NCBI GenBank assembly: GCA_009784995.1
Contig: WQXE01000120.1
Coordinates: 1 to 5,820 of the forward strand
Length of the DNA stretch: 5,820 bases
Source of the DNA: Treponema sp.
Lineage (GTDB): Bacteria; Spirochaetota; Spirochaetia; Treponematales; Breznakiellaceae
Direction: 5' to 3'
Part shown: piece after piece, positions 1 through 5,820 of the stretch
Layout of the letters: each line of letters opens with the position of its first letter
How positions within the stretch are numbered: the stretch's first letter is position 1
Translations under genes and position numbers: made by a program
Notes under the pieces: model-generated
Database searches by the model: none
Seen by the model: the letters and a program-made list of their open reading frames with translations, nothing else
Told to the model about the DNA's origin: nothing

Positions 1-42
1 AAAGAAAAAATAACAGAAATTTTGGTATTAGCGAGGGATTAA
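1..42 (+). CDS. C-terminal tail of an unidentified upstream gene (partial)
   Basis: Reading frame 1 is open from the left edge for 13 codons (KEKITEILVLARD) and stops with TAA at 40-42, one base before the cheX ATG. The other two forward frames either stop at once or run through the cheX start out of frame. The spacing is typical of a tight operon, and the cheX ribosome-binding site lies inside the last codons of this frame. The visible peptide is amphipathic and could be the last helix of a CheY-like receiver domain. That would fit a neighbour of a CheX phosphatase and a CheA-like kinase, but 13 residues cannot establish identity. The role is inference from context only. Confidence 0.5.
   Translation, partial: KEKITEILVLARD
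33..37 (+). promoter_or_regulatory. Ribosome-binding site of cheX
   Basis: GAGGG ends six bases before the ATG at 44. It supports that start and lies within the last codons of the preceding open frame, so translation of the two genes is probably coupled. Confidence 0.6.
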
Positions 43-43
43 T

Positions 44-517
44 ATGGAACAGTATATTCAGCCGTTTGTAGAAGGCAGTGAAGAAGTTTTCCGTGATTTA
101 TGTAACACGGAAGTAAAAGCAGGCAGAGCGTTTTTTGTTTCAAAAGATGAATTTGAAACAATATGGGATATTTCGGGTATCATCGGGCTTTCCGGCGAAG
201 CGAACGGAGCTGTCGCTCTTTCTTTAAAAGAACCCACCGCTATTGATCTTACAAAAATTTTAACAGGCAGTGAGCACGATTCCATTGATAAGTTTGTAAC
301 AGACGCGATGGGAGAAATAATAAATATAATAGCGGGAAATGTTAAAAATGTTTTTGAGAAAAAACACCGCATAAAGATTTCCATGCCGTCCATTATAAAA
401 GGGAAAGCGCACTCAATTGTATGGCCGTCAGAAAAAGCCAGAATTATCTGTATTCCCTTTACAATTTTTAACGATCAGGAATTTTGTCTTTCAGTAGCAA
501 TGGAACAAACTAAATGA
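44..517 (+). CDS. cheX: CheX-family CheY-P phosphatase
   Basis: A 157-residue soluble protein of the CheC/CheX/FliY phosphatase superfamily, which dephosphorylates CheY-type response regulators in the cytoplasm. The signature helix is at residues 87-99, with the pattern D-x3-E-x2-N-x3-G (D87, E91, N94, G98). The E/N pair is the catalytic pair known for CheX. The N-terminal segment (residues 3-28) and the G-x-x-x-L-S strand at 51-61 also match CheX. Only one E-x2-N motif is present, whereas CheC carries two and FliY adds a C-terminal domain, and the length is normal for CheX. The start has a good ribosome-binding site. The stop overlaps the kinase start as ATGA (514-517), so the two are likely translationally coupled. 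The context suggests it ends the signal from that kinase, not necessarily the flagellar signal. The family call is firm; the exact partner regulator is unknown. Confidence 0.9.
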   Translation: MEQYIQPFVEGSEEVFRDLCNTEVKAGRAFFVSKDEFETIWDISGIIGLSGEANGAVALSLKEPTAIDLTKILTGSEHDSIDKFVTDAMGEIINIIAGNVKNVFEKKHRIKISMPSIIKGKAHSIVWPSEKARIICIPFTIFNDQEFCLSVAMEQTK

Positions 518-2499
518 AAAAAGAAAAAGTAAAAGATATTTTACTTTCGATATTCCTCGGCAAACGATACTTTGAAATTACGAATGTAAAAGATCAGGTA
601 AGATACATGACCATGAACTGGATTTTCATGGTCGCGACACTCCCATTGATAATTCTTGGTATAACATTAATTAATGTAAATATCACAAGAACGATCATTT
701 GTTTTTTTATCGCGTTTTTATGTTTTACCGCCCTGATCATGATTCGTTCCAAAATACCTCTGAAGTTTGTTCCGGTATTCCCTGTAACAGTCTTTGGGAT
801 GTATTGCTGTTATCTTTTATATCTGGGCGATTATGGATTATGGGCGGCGATATGGATTTTCGCTTTTCCGCCGATAGTAATCTTCCTTTGCCGTATGACG
901 GTAGGAGTTATTGAATCGATAATTGTTCTTGGTGTAATGATATTTCTTTTATTTAACCAGTCACCAACAAATAATATTCTCGCGACAATTTCTTCCGGCA
1001 GCGAAGTACAAATAAGAATACTTGGCGCGTACTTTCTAATCGCGAGTTTATCTGTTATATACGAATGGATCAGTATTTTAAAAGACCGCAAGGAAGATGA
1101 ATTAAAAAGGGAACTTGCCCAGGAAAGGGACATGATCCAAACCATGAAGGATAATATCAATCAGGGTATATTCCTTATGGATAAAAATTTAAATATTCTC
1201 CCGCAGTATTCGCGCACGCTTATTTCAATTCTTTCTTATTATGATTCGGATTTAACCGGAAAGAATTTTCTTGACATTATAAGATCTTCATTTGATTCCA
1301 AGCAGCTTGAAATAATGAAGGGTTATTTTACAATGGTTTTTTCAAAAACAAAAACCGCCAAAGTTCTTGAAGCAGCCAATCCTATTTCTGAGTTTGAATA
1401 TAAAGTTGATGATGATACAAAATATCTTAATACAAGGTTTCAATTAATTGACCATACCTCCGGCATGCGCGCGGATCATGTAGCCACAGGACCAGTTATA
1501 ATCGGAATTATTCAGGATATAACAAGAGAAAAAGAAATCGAACTTGAACTTAAGTCACAAAAAGACGTTCAGGAAATGGAAATGAAGAACCTGTTCGATG
1601 TTATAAAAATCGATCCTATGGTTTTCCAGGATTTTATAGAAGATACTGATTCCAATTTCAACGCGATTAATACTCTTTTAAAAGATCCAAACGTAACAGA
1701 AAAACAGGTTGTTACAAGAATATTCCAGTACATCCACGCGATAAAATCTAACGCGGTTATTCTGGATCTTGAAAGTCTTAGCAACAAACTCCACACTCTT
1801 GAAGATGAAATAAAAAATACATCCAACAAGGAAAAAGTCACAGTAAATGACGTGCTTGGACTAGCGATAAAAATAGAAACTTTCATGCAGGAAATGGATT
1901 CTTATATAGCGATAACCAAAAAGATAAACGCTTATAAAGTTTCTAACCAGATGGATACAATTCTTATTAACTCCATGACCAAAGCGGTAGACAGACTGGC
2001 AACTCAACTTCATAAAAAAGCAAAAATAAAAGCCGGTCATATCGATTTGGAAATTTTGGAATCAAAATTACGAAAGCCTATCAGGGATATATTATATCAA
2101 TGTGTCAGAAACTCGATATTCCACGGAATTGAATCTGTTGATGAAAGAATTAAAAAGAATAAAAATCCGCAGGGACTATTAACATTTAACATTAAAAAAG
2201 TTAATGACACCGCGGAAATTACATTTATGGACGATGGCGCGGGTCTTGACTGGAAAAAGATCAAACAAAAATATCTTGAAAAAAACCCGAACGCGAAAAA
2301 TGTCGACAAAAGAGTTCTGCTTAGTTCGATATTTAAACCTGAATTCTCTACTGCCGACGAAGCGAATACCGCGGCAGGCAGGGGTGTAGGGCTTAGCCTT
2401 GTAAAAGATCTTGTTAAAGAAAACAAAGGTAATATAAGCGTTAACTCAACAGAAAGCGGTCTTTCATATAAGGTTGTATTCCCATTGTCCAAAAAATAA
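514..2499 (+). CDS. Membrane-bound CheA-like sensor kinase with PAS-like and Hpt domains
   Basis: A 661-residue protein. Six hydrophobic segments lie at about 34-52, 59-77, 82-103, 108-126, 129-147 and 166-188. A charged coiled-coil-like linker (190-212) leads into a PAS-like domain (about 213-340, ending in a PAC-type strand and DITREKE). An Hpt domain (about 365-435) carries the probable phospho-acceptor H408 in HAIKSNA. A helical region resembling the CheA dimerisation domain follows (about 440-500). The C-terminal ATPase is CheA-type: N box VRNSIFHGIE with N533, G1 box DDGAGLD (573-579), F-box-like IFKPEFST (606-613) and G2 box GRGVG (622-626). The protein ends right after the ATPase, so the CheW-like P5 domain is absent, and nothing resembles P2. 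The acceptor motif has serine (S412) where most Hpt domains have glycine. By family knowledge it should autophosphorylate in trans and pass phosphate to a receiver; the PAS/membrane part is the likely input. The ATGA overlap with cheX ties them together. The start has only a weak GGA (502-504), as expected for a coupled gene. Signal sensed: unknown. Confidence 0.92.
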   Translation: MKKEKVKDILLSIFLGKRYFEITNVKDQVRYMTMNWIFMVATLPLIILGITLINVNITRTIICFFIAFLCFTALIMIRSKIPLKFVPVFPVTVFGMYCCYLLYLGDYGLWAAIWIFAFPPIVIFLCRMTVGVIESIIVLGVMIFLLFNQSPTNNILATISSGSEVQIRILGAYFLIASLSVIYEWISILKDRKEDELKRELAQERDMIQTMKDNINQGIFLMDKNLNILPQYSRTLISILSYYDSDLTGKNFLDIIRSSFDSKQLEIMKGYFTMVFSKTKTAKVLEAANPISEFEYKVDDDTKYLNTRFQLIDHTSGMRADHVATGPVIIGIIQDITREKEIELELKSQKDVQEMEMKNLFDVIKIDPMVFQDFIEDTDSNFNAINTLLKDPNVTEKQVVTRIFQYIHAIKSNAVILDLESLSNKLHTLEDEIKNTSNKEKVTVNDVLGLAIKIETFMQEMDSYIAITKKINAYKVSNQMDTILINSMTKAVDRLATQLHKKAKIKAGHIDLEILESKLRKPIRDILYQCVRNSIFHGIESVDERIKKNKNPQGLLTFNIKKVNDTAEITFMDDGAGLDWKKIKQKYLEKNPNAKNVDKRVLLSSIFKPEFSTADEANTAAGRGVGLSLVKDLVKENKGNISVNSTESGLSYKVVFPLSKK

Positions 2500-2514
2500 T
2501 TTTTTATATTTTTT
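2491..2514. terminator. Possible weak A/T hairpin at the convergent gene junction
   Basis: Six A (2491-2496) can pair with six T (2500-2505) around a TAA loop, followed by another T run (2509-2514). The element sits on the kinase stop codon (2497-2499) and the ispF stop codon (2504-2506). It contains no G:C pairs, so as an intrinsic terminator it would be weak. The T run serves the plus-strand transcript better than the minus-strand one. It is recorded because it is the only candidate in the 4-base gap between the two operons. Confidence 0.2.
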
Positions 2515-2977
2515 CAACAAGGCAGGAAACAAAAACTTCAACGGCTCTTCCTTTACCGGTTGAGCCAAGTCCTTCTTTTGTTTTACCCTTTAAAAAAACA
2601 TTTTCGAATGGTACTTCCAGCGCGTCGGCAAGAGATTTACGTATAATATCACGATAAGGAAGCACCTTTGGCTTTTCACAAATTATTACGCAGTCAAGAT
2701 TAATAATTTTCCAGCCTGTTTTAATACGAGATACAACACATCGCAAAAGTTCCATTGAATTTGAATCTTTGTATGCGGGATCGGACGGCGGGAAAAGCTC
2801 TCCAATATCCGCGATCGCGCAAGCGCCAAGCAGCGAGTCCATAACAGCGTGAGCGAGCGCGTCCGCGTCAGAATGACCATCCATGCCTTTGTGAAATGGA
2901 ATTTCTATACCGCCCAGTAAAAAACGCCTCGCTCGTTTTAAACGATGAATATCGTAACCAATACCTGTTCGAATCAT
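2504..2977 (-). CDS. ispF: 2-C-methyl-D-erythritol 2,4-cyclodiphosphate synthase (IspF)
   Basis: A full-length, 157-residue cytosolic enzyme of the MEP isoprenoid pathway. It converts CDP-methylerythritol 2-phosphate to the 2,4-cyclodiphosphate with release of CMP. The N-terminal GYDIHR motif supplies metal ligands D9 and H11, and the third ligand is H43 in LAHAVM. GHSDADAL (34-41) and DIGELFPPSD (57-66, D57) are the substrate-binding segments. The C-terminal KGKTKEGLGSTG (120-131) corresponds to the CDP-binding T-x-E-x-L-G-x-T-G motif. In known family members the enzyme is a trimer. It is a stand-alone gene here, not fused to IspD as in some bacteria, and no other pathway gene is in view. 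It starts 8 bases after the PII-like gene, with only a weak, distant GGGA (2991-2994) as ribosome-binding site. It is probably the last gene of the pump operon, with no functional tie apparent. Confidence 0.97.
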   Translation of the reverse strand: MIRTGIGYDIHRLKRARRFLLGGIEIPFHKGMDGHSDADALAHAVMDSLLGACAIADIGELFPPSDPAYKDSNSMELLRCVVSRIKTGWKIINLDCVIICEKPKVLPYRDIIRKSLADALEVPFENVFLKGKTKEGLGSTGKGRAVEVFVSCLVEKI

Positions 2978-2985
2978 GTTATATA

Positions 2986-3258
2986 TTAAATCCCAAAAAG
3001 TTTTATCCCTTCGCCCGGGAATTTTTCTTTTATTTTCGCGATCGCTTCTTTTATGCCTTTGGCTTCGTCTTTTTCACACCAAATAATAAGAGCGAAATTT
3101 TCTTCGGGCCAGACAGCGTCTCCCATGCGAGGACCGCAGGCGCCTACTCCCAATACATTTGGAATTTTTGTGTAGTACTTGCCTACCTGCTCTTTCGCTA
3201 GAGCTTCAAGAATATTTTCTTCTACAGAACGATTCGCGATTATTTCAACACGGATCAT
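2986..3258 (-). CDS. PII-like transporter-associated protein (PG0541-like)
   Basis: A 90-residue soluble protein with no signal peptide. The predicted order is strand (2-8), helix (12-22), strand (27-33), long loop (34-50), strand (54-61), helix (63-79), strand (84-89). This is the ferredoxin-like fold of PII-like proteins. The most distinctive stretch is the loop region, with KYYTKIPNVLGVG followed by GPRMGD and WPEENF (27-55). I recognise this as the small family annotated as PG0541-type, transporter-associated, usually encoded beside RND efflux genes. Its start overlaps the RND stop codon as ATGA (3255-3258) and has a strong ribosome-binding site inside the end of the RND gene. By analogy with other PII-like proteins it could bind a small ligand in the loop and act on the pump as an oligomer; this is inference. 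C41 and C61 are the only cysteines, and metal binding cannot be judged from sequence. Fold confidence is good; role confidence is low. Confidence 0.82.
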   Translation of the reverse strand: MIRVEIIANRSVEENILEALAKEQVGKYYTKIPNVLGVGACGPRMGDAVWPEENFALIIWCEKDEAKGIKEAIAKIKEKFPGEGIKLFGI

Positions 3259-5820
3259 ACATTTTCCTCCATTGTTATTGTCATTTTACTTTTTACTCTT
3301 CCTTCGCCCGCGGCGATTCTGTCGCGTTTTTCCTGAGCTTTTAAAGCGCGCTTGTCGGAATTTCTGTGTATAACAGCATACATAACAGGCATTAAAAACA
3401 GTGTCATTAATGTGCCGAACGAAAGCCCGCCAAGAACTGTTTTTCCAATCGGAGCTACAAGTTCAGTTCCTTCACCGGGGAAAAACGCCATAGGTACAAG
3501 TCCTAAAACAGTTGTAACAGTTGTCATTAAAATCGGGCGAAGGCGGCTGCGCGCGGCTTCGATAATCGCCTCGTTTAACTGGTAACCGCGCTTGCGAAGA
3601 AGGTTTGTGTAATCGACAAGAATGATACCGTTATTTGTAATAATACCTATCAATACCAAAAGACCAACTGCGGTAAGTACGTTAAAAATTGTATTTGTAA
3701 TCAGATAAATCGCGACAATTCCAATCGCGGATAACGGAATTGTAAATATTATAATAAATGGTGAGCGGAACGATTCAAACAAACTTGCCATAATACCAAA
3801 TACAAGCAAAATAGCGACAACACAAATTAAAATAAAACGCTGCATAATTTTAAGCATTTGTGTATTGGCGCCGCCATATTCTATAAGTATATCATCTTCA
3901 ACAGGAATTTCTGATCTTATTATATCTTCGACCAAGTCCTGTAAATGATTTGTCCTTACTCCAGGTCTCGCTCTTGCCGTTACGTGAATAACACGGCTTT
4001 GATTTTCGCGGGTAATTGTTAAAGGTCCTGTTCCTTCCTGATAATGAACAAAACTGGAAAGAGGAACTCTTCCCGCCATTTGACTGTTAACAAAAATATT
4101 ATCAAGCGCGGGTAATGTACTGCGATCCGCTTCCGCGAGAATTAATATAACATCGTAATCTTTACCGCCTGTTTTAAATCTTGTCGCGGTAACACCGTCT
4201 ACCGCGGCTCTGATTTCATTGCCAACTGTAAAAGCGTTTAAACCAAGCGCGTACATTTTTTCGCGGTCAAGAATAATTTCGTACTGAGGAAGCCCGTCTC
4301 TTAAATCTACCTGAGGCTCTGTAACATAATCGGAAAGTCTTTCTTTAAGTAAGTCGGCAATTCTTTCCCCCATTGCTTTTCCTTTAACAAGATTATCCGT
4401 GCGTAAAATAATATCAACCGCGCTTCCACCCATCATACCCATATCCATACCGCCGCCAAAAGAGAATATTACTCCAGGGAATTGGTTAAGATAAGGTTCT
4501 AAAATGTCTCGTATTTCATTCGCGCTTTCAATCCTTTCTGAATATTCAGGCAAACTGATTCTAAGAGAACCTGAATGACTGTTACTCGCGCCAAGACTCA
4601 TTAATCCTCCGCCTCCGGCGCGCAAGACAATACTTTCATAACCTTTTATTTCTCTTTCTACAATTAACTGAAGCTGTCTTAAAACGGCTTCAGTTTCAAA
4701 CAAAGGCGTCCCCATCGGCAGAGTCGCTGTTATGTTAACATTATCGCTTTCCTGCTGCGGCATAAATTCCCAGCCAATTACAGGAATTAGAAAAATACTT
4801 ACCGCGAACAAGGCAAGCATGGAAAGACCAACCAAAAGTTTACGTTTTAAAACTTTTTTTACGGCGTTTTTATATATATTATCCAGCCATGTAAAAAACT
4901 TTTCAAACTTATTGTCAATAACCGCAGGTATACCTTTAAGCGGCAATTGTTTTCGCGTAACAATCGGCAGATAATGACTGCAAAGAACAGGCACAAGAAA
5001 AACCGCGGTAAAAAGCGAGATACCAAGCGATATTACAACAGTAAAGGCAAGCCCGGAAAATAATTCTCCTGCCATTTCCAAAAGCCCCTGGAACATTACC
5101 ATAGGAGCGAAAACACAAATTGTAGTAAGTGTTGATGCTGTAATCGCGACAATCATTTCAGAAGTACCAAGCACAGACGCGGTTTTTAGTTTGGCTCCTT
5201 TTTCGCGGTATTGATAAATATTTTCGAGGATAACAATCGAGTTATCGATCAACATTCCTATTCCAAGCACCAATCCCGCCATAGTCATTAGATTTAATGT
5301 TAAACCCGCGAAATACATGAATAACATAGTAACAATGATAGAAACCGGAATACTGATACCAATAATTAAAGTTGGTTTTCCTGACCGTAAAAATAAAAAG
5401 AGTGTGAATATCGCTAAAAACGCGCCCATGAACGCTGTTGATGTTACCTGGTTTAAAGAATTTTCTATAATATCGGTGCTGTTAAAAAGTTCAGATACTA
5501 CAATATCCGCGGGAAGCTCGCGCTTCATCCTTTCAATTCTAGCGCGTAACTCTTTCGCTGTTTGCACGGAGTTTTTTCCGCTTTGCTTTTGAACAGAAAG
5601 CGTTACAGCGGATTGTCCGTTAACAAAAACAACACTGCTTTCATCGCGGTATCCTTCGTATACATCGGCAAGGTCTCGTAAATATATCTGGCGCGGCATT
5701 TCAACATTTCTGCCGTCAAAACCTCCGCCTCTGTAGGTAACAACTGTGTTTCTTATTTCTTCCAGTGAAGTATATTCACCCATTGTTGTTAGAATATATG
5801 ACATTCCGCCGTCGACAATT
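3255..5820 (-). CDS. RND-family efflux permease, N-terminus cut by window edge
   Basis: Inner-membrane, AcrB/MexB/SwrC-type pump that would drive export of compounds or metals using an ion gradient. 854 residues are visible (numbering below starts at the Met at 5804). The frame stays open to the edge (IVDGG precedes that Met), so about 215 N-terminal residues, including helix 1 and the first periplasmic part, lie outside. Visible: end of periplasmic half one with GEYTSLEEIRNTVV (9-22), helices 2-6 (about 122-278), helix 7 (323-344), periplasmic half two (345-650) and helices 8-12 (653-812), then a charged cytoplasmic tail. Helix 4 reads GIGMLIDNSIVILEN (D187, N188) and helix 10 reads GIITNNGIILVDY (N724, N725). 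These replace D408 and K940 of AcrB with Asn, a pattern I also associate with SwrC-like pumps. A Met-rich loop MDMGMM lies at 453-458 and a Gly/Ser-rich loop at 397-412. Adaptor and outer-membrane genes are probably upstream, beyond the window. Substrate cannot be assigned. Confidence 0.95.
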   Translation of the reverse strand, partial: IVDGGMSYILTTMGEYTSLEEIRNTVVTYRGGGFDGRNVEMPRQIYLRDLADVYEGYRDESSVVFVNGQSAVTLSVQKQSGKNSVQTAKELRARIERMKRELPADIVVSELFNSTDIIENSLNQVTSTAFMGAFLAIFTLFLFLRSGKPTLIIGISIPVSIIVTMLFMYFAGLTLNLMTMAGLVLGIGMLIDNSIVILENIYQYREKGAKLKTASVLGTSEMIVAITASTLTTICVFAPMVMFQGLLEMAGELFSGLAFTVVISLGISLFTAVFLVPVLCSHYLPIVTRKQLPLKGIPAVIDNKFEKFFTWLDNIYKNAVKKVLKRKLLVGLSMLALFAVSIFLIPVIGWEFMPQQESDNVNITATLPMGTPLFETEAVLRQLQLIVEREIKGYESIVLRAGGGGLMSLGASNSHSGSLRISLPEYSERIESANEIRDILEPYLNQFPGVIFSFGGGMDMGMMGGSAVDIILRTDNLVKGKAMGERIADLLKERLSDYVTEPQVDLRDGLPQYEIILDREKMYALGLNAFTVGNEIRAAVDGVTATRFKTGGKDYDVILILAEADRSTLPALDNIFVNSQMAGRVPLSSFVHYQEGTGPLTITRENQSRVIHVTARARPGVRTNHLQDLVEDIIRSEIPVEDDILIEYGGANTQMLKIMQRFILICVVAILLVFGIMASLFESFRSPFIIIFTIPLSAIGIVAIYLITNTIFNVLTAVGLLVLIGIITNNGIILVDYTNLLRKRGYQLNEAIIEAARSRLRPILMTTVTTVLGLVPMAFFPGEGTELVAPIGKTVLGGLSFGTLMTLFLMPVMYAVIHRNSDKRALKAQEKRDRIAAGEGRVKSKMTITMEENV
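3266..3270 (-). promoter_or_regulatory. Ribosome-binding site of the PII-like gene, inside the RND gene
   Basis: On the minus strand GGAGG lies seven bases before the ATG at 3258, within codons for the last residues of the RND permease. It fixes the start of the small gene and allows strong re-initiation after the pump is translated. The small protein could therefore be made in equal or greater amounts than the pump. Confidence 0.8.

Noticed and set aside
44..517. CheC or FliY identity for the phosphatase gene
   Set aside because: Only one E-x2-N phosphatase motif is present and there is no C-terminal flagellar switch domain; length and N-terminus fit CheX.
2097..2492. 131-codon open frame on the minus strand opposite the kinase ATPase domain
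   Set aside because: It is antisense to strongly conserved CheA-type motifs and has no recognisable domain and no visible ribosome-binding site; it is a coding shadow.
2504..2977. Remnant of a bifunctional IspD-IspF fusion
   Set aside because: The protein starts with the standard IspF N-terminus just before GYDIHR, and the sequence upstream is the complete PII-like gene, with no IspD motif.
2978..2985. TATATA between the PII-like gene and ispF as a -10 promoter element
   Set aside because: The gap is only 8 bases, no convincing -35 element is placed before it, and such AT strings are common in this composition.
2811..3045. Two GCGATCGC palindromes (2811-2818 and 3038-3045) resembling the cyanobacterial HIP1 repeat
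   Set aside because: Only two copies, both explained by Ala-Ile codon runs and general CGCG richness; nothing else in the window is cyanobacterial.
2896..3373. Several plus-strand open frames of 61 to 101 codons opposite ispF, the PII-like gene and the RND tail
   Set aside because: All overlap well-supported minus-strand genes, and their translations look like antisense of conserved motifs rich in Phe, Ser and Cys.
3255..5804. ATG at 5804 as the true start of the RND permease
   Set aside because: The frame stays open to the window edge, the residues before it (IVDGG) fit the family, and a start here would remove helix 1 and much of the first periplasmic domain.

Overview
The window is AT-rich by eye but dense in the tetranucleotide CGCG. 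It is almost fully coding, with six genes or gene pieces in two convergent blocks. The gene content fits a double-membraned bacterium, most likely a spirochaete. The evidence is a CheX-type phosphatase, a CheA-like kinase, a non-mevalonate isoprenoid enzyme, an RND pump and a PII-like companion of the pump. This taxonomic guess is inferred from family distribution and residue patterns; the window contains no marker gene.

Left block (plus strand, 1-2499). The last 13 codons of an unidentified gene end one base before cheX. CheX (44-517) overlaps the next gene by ATGA. That gene (514-2499) encodes a 661-residue membrane-bound kinase with six predicted membrane helices, a PAS-like sensor region, a histidine phosphotransfer (Hpt) domain and a CheA-type ATPase domain. 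It has neither the CheY-docking P2 domain nor the CheW-like P5 domain of chemotaxis CheA. The three genes look translationally coupled. The simplest reading is a signalling cassette in which the kinase puts phosphate on a CheY-like receiver, possibly the cut-off upstream gene, and CheX removes it.

Right block (minus strand, read from 5820 down to 2504). A large RND efflux permease runs in from the right edge, lacking roughly its first 215 residues. It overlaps by ATGA a 90-residue PII-like protein of the transporter-associated (PG0541-like) type, followed after 8 bases by ispF, an enzyme of the MEP isoprenoid pathway. The pump and small protein probably work together, the small one being a candidate regulator or sensor for the permease. 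IspF appears to be a metabolic passenger in the same transcript.

The two blocks meet tail to tail with only 4 bases between stop codons and no GC-rich terminator. No tRNA, rRNA, CRISPR array, insertion sequence or long repeat was seen, and there is no gene-free stretch above 50 bases. The most interesting content is the non-canonical CheA-like kinase/CheX cassette and the pump/PII-like pair, whose pump differs from AcrB at membrane relay positions and in its substrate-loop regions.
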